Source: Myxococcales bacterium (GTDB taxonomy: Bacteria > Myxococcota > Myxococcia > Myxococcales > Myxococcaceae). Taken from it: a stretch of 64,000 nt of DNA. The stretch lies in assembly GCA_020846875.1 (NCBI GenBank), contig JADLDB010000074.1, forward strand, positions 1 to 64,000, given 5' to 3'. This document shows positions 59,510-64,000 of the stretch, piece by piece. How positions within the stretch are numbered: position 1 is the first letter of the stretch; each line of letters starts with the position of its first letter. The notes under the pieces are model-generated. The model was not told the DNA's origin. It saw nothing but the letters and a program-made list of their open reading frames with translations, and did no database searches. A program made the position numbers and the translations under genes.

Positions 59510-59644
59510 CGGAGAGCAATCGCAGGAGATGCCGATCGTCGCCTCGGCCCGCCGTCCGGATGCCGAGGGGTTGCGCAAAGAGGAGCTACAAAACCCGGTG
59601 GAAACTCCGCGTGCCGCTCTGCGAGGAGGGCGCGGCCGAGCGCC

Positions 59645-61099
59645 TCACTTCCGCCGCGTCACCTTGCGCCACTTCCCCGCCGAGGCCGTGACGTCCCAGC
59701 CGTCGAAGCACGCCGGCAGCCGCTCGCCGCCGCCGAAGATCAGCACCTCGTCGAAGGGCGCCACCACCTCCGGCGTCAGCGCCCAGAGCTCCGCCGGCAG
59801 CTCCCCACCCGGCCTGAAGCGCACCGCGTGGTGATCGGCGTCGGCGAAGAAGTTGTGCCCCACCCCGCCCCAGGTGCCCGTCCACCACTGGCCGAGGTGA
59901 TCGAGGTACACGTGCCCGCTGCCGAGGATCTGCCGACCCTCCAGGGAGACGTAGCCGTGGGGCCCCTTCGGCGGGGTGGCGATCACTGCCTCCAGGCCGT
60001 CGATGGCGCGAGAGAAGCGCCAGTGGAAGGCCGCCGCCTCGGCGAGGGTCAGCACGGTGAGCGCCGCCAGCGCGCCCCGAAGCCACCTGGGGAACCGCCG
60101 CGGATCGGCGAGGAACAGGGCGGCTCCGGCCACCAGCACCGCCAGACGCGTGCAGACCAGGAAGATCCCCGACAGCGTCTTGGGCGTGACGGCGTACAGC
60201 AAGGCCCAGCAGACGAAGAGGGCCAGCGGGGCGCGCGGCTCCTCCTTGCGGCGCACCACGAAGAGGAGCGCGAAGAGCCCCGTCACCACCAGCGGCGCGA
60301 CGACGGACAGCTTCCCTTCCGGCGCCGTGTACTTGAAGAACCAGTTGACGTGCGCGGCCAGCGCGTACTCGGTCGCCGGCCAGTCGCCCGCGGTGACCGC
60401 GCGGTTGGCGAGCGTCAGCGCGCGCGGAATGGACAGCAGCACCGGCACCGACAGCGCGACGGCGAGGCGGAAGGCCGAGTCCTTGAGGACGGCGCCCCTC
60501 GGCACCGGCGCTCCCCACAGCCGGGAGAGCGTGATCGCCAGGAGGCCCAGCACCAGCACGGCGAAGGCCAGCAGGTGGGTGAGGAAGGTCGCGGCCGCGA
60601 GCAGGTTGACGGCCAGCGCCCAGCGCCACGCGCGCCCCTCCACCCAGCGCACGTAGGCCGCCAGCGCGAAGAAGGACAGCGGCTGCGCGAGGAGCCCGGG
60701 GAGCAGCCCGTACCAGTACGAGAAGTTGAAGACGAGCGGCAGGCCGAGCAGCGCCACCCACGCCGGCCGCCCGAAGGCGCGCGCCAGCGCGAGGAGCGAC
60801 CACGGGTAGAGCACCATCGTCACCCACAGCACCAGCCGCACCGCCACCGCGCCGCTGAACAGGAACGCCACCGGCAGCGCGAGCCACGCCTGCAGGTCGT
60901 ACCCGATGGGGAAGTGCAATTCGTAGTGCGCGGCGACGGCCGGGTCTCCTCGCAAGAGCTCCACCATGGACTGGAGCTGCGCCGCGTGCGCGGGGAGGTC
61001 GACGCAGGGCGGAAAGCCGTGCACCAGCGCCAGGCAGAAGGCCGGCCAGATGGCCCCCAGGACGATCCTCGTCAGCCGCTCGCCGCTCGCCTCGGGCAT
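59645..61099 (-). CDS. Polytopic membrane protein, possible GT-C family
   Basis: 484 residues with about ten transmembrane segments. The N-terminal ~330 residues resemble integral membrane glycosyltransferases of the GT-C fold: an early Asp after helix one (GFPPCVDLPAHAAQLQSM), then paired hydrophobic helices. A soluble periplasmic C-terminal domain of about 120 residues follows (GYVSLEGRQILGSGHVYLD, NFFADADHHAVRFRPGGELP). The family assignment is tentative. It is 24 bases after the hydrolase gene on the same strand. Confidence 0.62.
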   Translation of the reverse strand: MPEASGERLTRIVLGAIWPAFCLALVHGFPPCVDLPAHAAQLQSMVELLRGDPAVAAHYELHFPIGYDLQAWLALPVAFLFSGAVAVRLVLWVTMVLYPWSLLALARAFGRPAWVALLGLPLVFNFSYWYGLLPGLLAQPLSFFALAAYVRWVEGRAWRWALAVNLLAAATFLTHLLAFAVLVLGLLAITLSRLWGAPVPRGAVLKDSAFRLAVALSVPVLLSIPRALTLANRAVTAGDWPATEYALAAHVNWFFKYTAPEGKLSVVAPLVVTGLFALLFVVRRKEEPRAPLALFVCWALLYAVTPKTLSGIFLVCTRLAVLVAGAALFLADPRRFPRWLRGALAALTVLTLAEAAAFHWRFSRAIDGLEAVIATPPKGPHGYVSLEGRQILGSGHVYLDHLGQWWTGTWGGVGHNFFADADHHAVRFRPGGELPAELWALTPEVVAPFDEVLIFGGGERLPACFDGWDVTASAGKWRKVTRRK

Positions 61100-61123
61100 G
61101 GGGGCAGTCCCCTTACGGGATCC

Positions 61124-61903
61124 TCACCGGCCGCGCACGAAGGAGATCGCCTCCGCCATGGTCGGCTCGCGATCCCAGAGGTCGTTGTGCCCCGCCCGCG
61201 GCACCTCCACGAGGCGCGCCTGGGGGAACTTCCCGGCCAGCGCCTCGCCGAGCTCGAAGGGGATCACCTCGTCGCCGCGCCCGTGCAGCACCAGCACCGG
61301 CAGGTGAATGGACGGCGCCCGCGAGGCCGAGTCGAAGCGATCGCGCATCAACAGCCGCACCGGGAAGTACGGAAAGGCGCGCGCCCCCACGTCCGGCAGG
61401 GAGGTGTACGGGGTGAGCAGCACCAGCCGCGTCCCCCACCCCTGCGCCGCCAGCCACACCGCCACGCCGCTGCCCAGCGACTGCCCCTGCAGCACCAGGC
61501 GCTCCTTCGCCACGCCCATCGGGCCGGTGAGGTGCTTCACCGCCAGCTCCGCCGCCGTGAGGATCGCCTCCTCCGAGGGGCTACCCGCGGCGCCGGGGTA
61601 GCCGGGGTACTCCACCGCCGCGAAGGACACGCCGGCCTCCGCGTACGCCTCGGCGAGGAAGGACAGCCAGGCCACCTGCTCGCCGTTCCCGTGGAAGTGC
61701 ACCACCACCGGGCCGGCGCCCTCCGCGGGCCTCCACAGCATGGGCGTGCCGCCCGGCACCTCGACGATCGCCGCCTCCCCGGTGGGCTGGGCGCGCTCCC
61801 TGGGCGCGGGGAAGAGCAGGCTGCGCTGGGCGAAGAAGAGCAGCGCGCAGAGCGCCAGGTACCCGCCCACCACCACCGCCAGGGCGATCACCATCTTCCG
61901 CAC
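61124..61903 (-). CDS. Alpha/beta hydrolase with N-terminal membrane anchor (BEM46-like)
   Basis: 259 residues from a GTG (an in-frame ATG three codons later is possible). Residues ~4-23 are a membrane anchor (MVIALAVVVGGYLALCALLF). The hydrolase has the oxyanion region VHFHGNGEQ, the nucleophile elbow GQSLGSG (Ser), the acid in HGRGDEVIP and the catalytic His in RAGHNDLWDRE. It belongs to the BEM46/FrsA group of serine hydrolases with unknown substrates. It lies five bases after the steroid-reductase-like gene. Confidence 0.85.
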   Translation of the reverse strand: MRKMVIALAVVVGGYLALCALLFFAQRSLLFPAPRERAQPTGEAAIVEVPGGTPMLWRPAEGAGPVVVHFHGNGEQVAWLSFLAEAYAEAGVSFAAVEYPGYPGAAGSPSEEAILTAAELAVKHLTGPMGVAKERLVLQGQSLGSGVAVWLAAQGWGTRLVLLTPYTSLPDVGARAFPYFPVRLLMRDRFDSASRAPSIHLPVLVLHGRGDEVIPFELGEALAGKFPQARLVEVPRAGHNDLWDREPTMAEAISFVRGR

Positions 61904-61907
61904 GGCC

Positions 61908-62660
61908 TCACCACAGGAACGGGAGCAACGCCCGCCGCGCCTTCGGGTAGTCGGCGAACTGCTGCTGGTACCAGCGGTGGTTGGCCCGGGCCCGGGGCGC
62001 GAGGTTGGCGAAGGTGAACGCCGCGAAGGCCCACGCCGCCAGGGACTGGGCCGCGATCGCGAAGCCGACCCACTCGAGGATCTCTCCCAGGTAGTTGGGG
62101 GCGCTCACCCAGCGGAAGGCGCCCCGCGCCGGCACCTTGTAGCCCGTCTCTCCCGGCGCGCGCAGGGTGCGCAGCACGTGATCGGAGTGCACGTTGAGCC
62201 CCATCGCGAAGAGGAAGAGCAGCGTGCCCAGGACGAAGGGGACATCCACCGGGCGCGACGCGAGGCTGCCGGCGTTCCCCGAGGCGTTCAGCACGTTGAA
62301 GACCAGCGCCATCCCCACCGTGACGAAGGGCATCGGCTTGCCTTCCTTCGGCATGAGCGAGGTGAAGACGAAGGTGCGCTGCCCATAGTGGAGCAGCCAC
62401 AGCGCGCCCAGCGCCACCACCATCGGCTCGCCGAAGTGCGGGTTGGCCAGCCAGACGGCGGCGAAGAGGAAGACGGACGGGGACTCCATCACCCCCCAGG
62501 CCACCTTCGCGGACAAGGACGGCCCCCAGCCCTTCCGGGTGTGGCGGCCGTAGGGCGCGGGGATGACGAAGAGGAGCGGGAAGACGATCGCCCCGGCGGC
62601 GAGCACCACCTTCGGCGCGATCAGGACGAGGGGCTCGATGAACGACCAGAACGACTGCAT
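61908..62660 (-). CDS. Steroid 5-alpha-reductase-like membrane protein
   Basis: 250 residues with about six hydrophobic segments. The C-terminal ~110 residues match the 3-oxo-5-alpha-steroid 4-dehydrogenase (PF02544) pattern closely: GYKVPARGAFRWVSAPNYLG, EILEWVGFAIAAQSLAAWAF, FTFANLAPRARANHRWYQQQ, FADYPKARRALLPFLW. Eukaryotic SRD5A enzymes use NADPH to reduce steroid double bonds; bacterial relatives may reduce steroids or other enones, or be isoprenylcysteine methyltransferase-like. It is between acyl-CoA dehydrogenase and hydrolase genes. Some myxobacteria make sterols, so a real sterol substrate is possible but not shown. Confidence 0.85.
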   Translation of the reverse strand: MQSFWSFIEPLVLIAPKVVLAAGAIVFPLLFVIPAPYGRHTRKGWGPSLSAKVAWGVMESPSVFLFAAVWLANPHFGEPMVVALGALWLLHYGQRTFVFTSLMPKEGKPMPFVTVGMALVFNVLNASGNAGSLASRPVDVPFVLGTLLFLFAMGLNVHSDHVLRTLRAPGETGYKVPARGAFRWVSAPNYLGEILEWVGFAIAAQSLAAWAFAAFTFANLAPRARANHRWYQQQFADYPKARRALLPFLW

Positions 62661-62696
62661 CGACCCCTCTCCTTGGTCCCCTCCCCGCAGGGAGCC

Positions 62697-64000
62697 TCAA
62701 CTGGCGAACGCAGCGTCGCTGATCTCGACCGGCGAGGCATCTTCGATCATCGCCAGCTTCGCCAAATGCTCGACATTGGGCAGCACGTTCCGCGCGAACC
62801 ACTGCGCCGAGTAGCGCTTGCCCTCGTAGAAGGCGCGATCCGCGTGGCCCGCCGGCAGCTTCGAGAGCGCCGCCTCGGCCTTCACGCCCGCGTCCAGCAG
62901 CAGCCACGCCACGGACAGCTGCGACATCATGGTCAGCACGCGGTTGCCGTTGAGGGGGACCAGCTCCACCTTGCCGCCCTGCGCCCAGCCCATCAGGCCC
63001 ATCGCCACCTGCATGAAGGCCTCGGCCGCGCCCGACAGCCGCTCCACGTCCTTGCCCAACACCGGGTGGGACTTGTTCGCCTCCACGAAGCCGTTGATGT
63101 CGCCGATGAAGGCGGTGAAGTTGGCGCCGCCGCTCTGGCCCAGCTTGCGGCCCACCAGATCCATGGACTGGATGTGGGTGGTGCCCTCGTAGATGGAGAA
63201 GATCTTCGAGTCGCGCGCGTACTGCTCCACCGGCCAGTCCTTGAGGAAGCCGGCGCCGCCGAAGATCTGGATCGCCTGGCCGCACAGCCGCCACGCCTCC
63301 TCCGACGCGTAGGCCTTCACCAGCGGCGTGAGCAGATCGACCTGGCCCTGGTGGTAGGCGGCCTGGTCGTCGTCGCGGCCGGCGAGCACGTGGTAGTGGT
63401 CGCGGTGCACCGCCAGCTTCACCACCAGCGCGCGAATGCCTTCCACGTGCGCCTTGAGCTCCAGCAGCATGCGCCGCACGTCCGGGTGCTCGAGGATCGC
63501 CACCCGCGGGACGCTGGGATCCTTCCACTGCTTGAAGGGCGCGCCCTGCTTGCGATCCTTCGCGTACTCCAGCGCGTTCAGGTAGGCGCTGGAGGTGACG
63601 GCCAGGCCCTGAATGCCCACGGCGATCCGCGCGCCGTTCATCATCCGGAACATCTGGGGCAGGCCCTGGTTCTCTGCGGCGCCGACAAGCTCGCCGTAGC
63701 ACTCGCCGCTCTCCCCGAAGTTCATCACGCAGGTGGCCGAGCCGTTGATCCCCATCTTGTGCTCGAGGGAGGCCACCTGGACGTCGTTGAGCTCGCCCAG
63801 CTTGCCGGACGCGTCCACCCGCACCCGCGGCACGATGAACAGGGACAGGCCCTTGGTGCCCGCCGGAGCGCCTTCCGCGCGCGCCAGCACCAGGTGGACG
63901 ATGTTCTCCGCCAGATCGTGATCGCCGCCGGAGATGAAGATCTTGGTGCCGCTCAGCTTGTAGCGCCCGTCGGCCTGCTTGACGGCCTTGGTCACCGCGC
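62697..64000 (-). CDS. Acyl-CoA dehydrogenase, N-terminus beyond right edge
   Basis: The frame is open to the window edge; the GTG at 63995 is internal (Val) because the sequence reads straight through it (AVTKAVKQADGRYKLSG). At least 434 residues are present, the C-terminal three-quarters of a long acyl-CoA dehydrogenase of about 600 residues. Visible are the flavin region TKIFISGGDHDLAENIVHLV, the Arg-rich middle (HKMGINGSATCVMNFGE), the EEAWRLCGQAIQIFGGAGFL helix, the catalytic-Glu area IYEGTTHIQSMDLVG and the extra C-terminal domain of the DmdC/long-chain type. It oxidises acyl-CoA thioesters in beta-oxidation or related pathways. Confidence 0.93.
   Translation of the reverse strand, partial: AVTKAVKQADGRYKLSGTKIFISGGDHDLAENIVHLVLARAEGAPAGTKGLSLFIVPRVRVDASGKLGELNDVQVASLEHKMGINGSATCVMNFGESGECYGELVGAAENQGLPQMFRMMNGARIAVGIQGLAVTSSAYLNALEYAKDRKQGAPFKQWKDPSVPRVAILEHPDVRRMLLELKAHVEGIRALVVKLAVHRDHYHVLAGRDDDQAAYHQGQVDLLTPLVKAYASEEAWRLCGQAIQIFGGAGFLKDWPVEQYARDSKIFSIYEGTTHIQSMDLVGRKLGQSGGANFTAFIGDINGFVEANKSHPVLGKDVERLSGAAEAFMQVAMGLMGWAQGGKVELVPLNGNRVLTMMSQLSVAWLLLDAGVKAEAALSKLPAGHADRAFYEGKRYSAQWFARNVLPNVEHLAKLAMIEDASPVEISDAAFAS

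Noticed and set aside
58742-62017. A 1091-residue plus-strand open frame
   Set aside because: Rich in Arg, Gln, His and Glu and antisense to five genes with clear families.

Overview
The window is very GC-rich and almost wall to wall coding. It comes from a predatory or social myxobacterium (Myxococcota, probably suborder Cystobacterineae). The evidence is a bacN-bacO-bacP-padC bactofilin module, a hybrid kinase with the full architecture of SgmT, MopE-type Cys/Asp repeats, a MYXO-CTERM-like C-terminus, an NBR1-type Ig domain, an ECF sigma factor divergent from a Ser/Thr kinase, and many secreted lipoproteins. The order padC-bacPON-lipase-TPR-sgmT, followed by dxs, xseA and Tad genes, matches my recollection of the Myxococcus xanthus chromosome around MXAN_4634 to MXAN_4650 (recalled, not looked up). 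No tRNA, rRNA, CRISPR array, insertion sequence or phage gene was recognised, and no stretch over 300 bases lacks a gene except the 44.44-44.82 kb interval, which holds a probable gene remnant.

Region 1 (1-6.2 kb) is accessory. A minus-strand RHS/YD-repeat exported protein runs off the left edge. Its start overlaps the stop of a Cys-rich lipoprotein gene, which follows a MopE-motif secreted protein. A divergent lipoprotein sits beside them. Region 2 (6.2-19.4 kb) starts with NAD kinase and a small secreted protein. Then comes a ten-gene minus-strand run: sgmT, a TPR protein, an alpha/beta hydrolase, bacN, bacO, bacP, padC, pyrE, a lipoprotein and a fused transporter-HEAT-cNMP protein. Several of these are joined by 4-base GTGA stop/start overlaps. 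Region 3 (19.5-23.4 kb) has an OmpA-family protein and a lipoprotein on the plus strand.

Region 4 (23.4-36.1 kb) is one long minus-strand series: ECF sigma factor, very long anti-sigma factor, Flp-type prepilin, cpaB, tadB, tadC, FHA-TPR protein, xseA, xseB, polyprenyl synthase, dxs and tlyA. The Tad part lacks the ATPase and the secretin, so it must work with genes elsewhere. It resembles the split Tad-like Kil prey-killing locus of M. xanthus. Region 5 (36.2-44.4 kb) is a dipeptide-type ABC transporter operon (binding protein, two permeases, two ATPases) with two MshEN-domain proteins placed in the middle and translationally coupled to the first ATPase gene. This is the least expected arrangement in the window.

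Region 6 (44.4-54.4 kb) has a frameshifted remnant, an ECF sigma factor divergent from a kinase-TPR protein with only 27 bases between start codons, a hypothetical gene whose ribosome binding site lies in a strong hairpin, a LolA/LolB-like lipoprotein, an ExbB-ExbD pair, a membrane hybrid histidine kinase and a LysR regulator. Region 7 (54.4-64 kb) encodes an NBR1-Ig glycoside-hydrolase-like lipoprotein, an M23 peptidase with seven FG-GAP-type repeats, MopE repeats and a MYXO-CTERM-like tail, a TolB-like lipoprotein, a polytopic membrane protein, an alpha/beta hydrolase, a steroid 5-alpha-reductase-like protein and an acyl-CoA dehydrogenase cut by the right edge.

Cyclic di-GMP is a plausible theme. 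The SgmT-like kinase keeps an inhibitory-site RxxD next to a dead GGDEF motif, and one of the MshEN proteins keeps the consensus of that c-di-GMP-binding domain. Functional links between these genes are inference.
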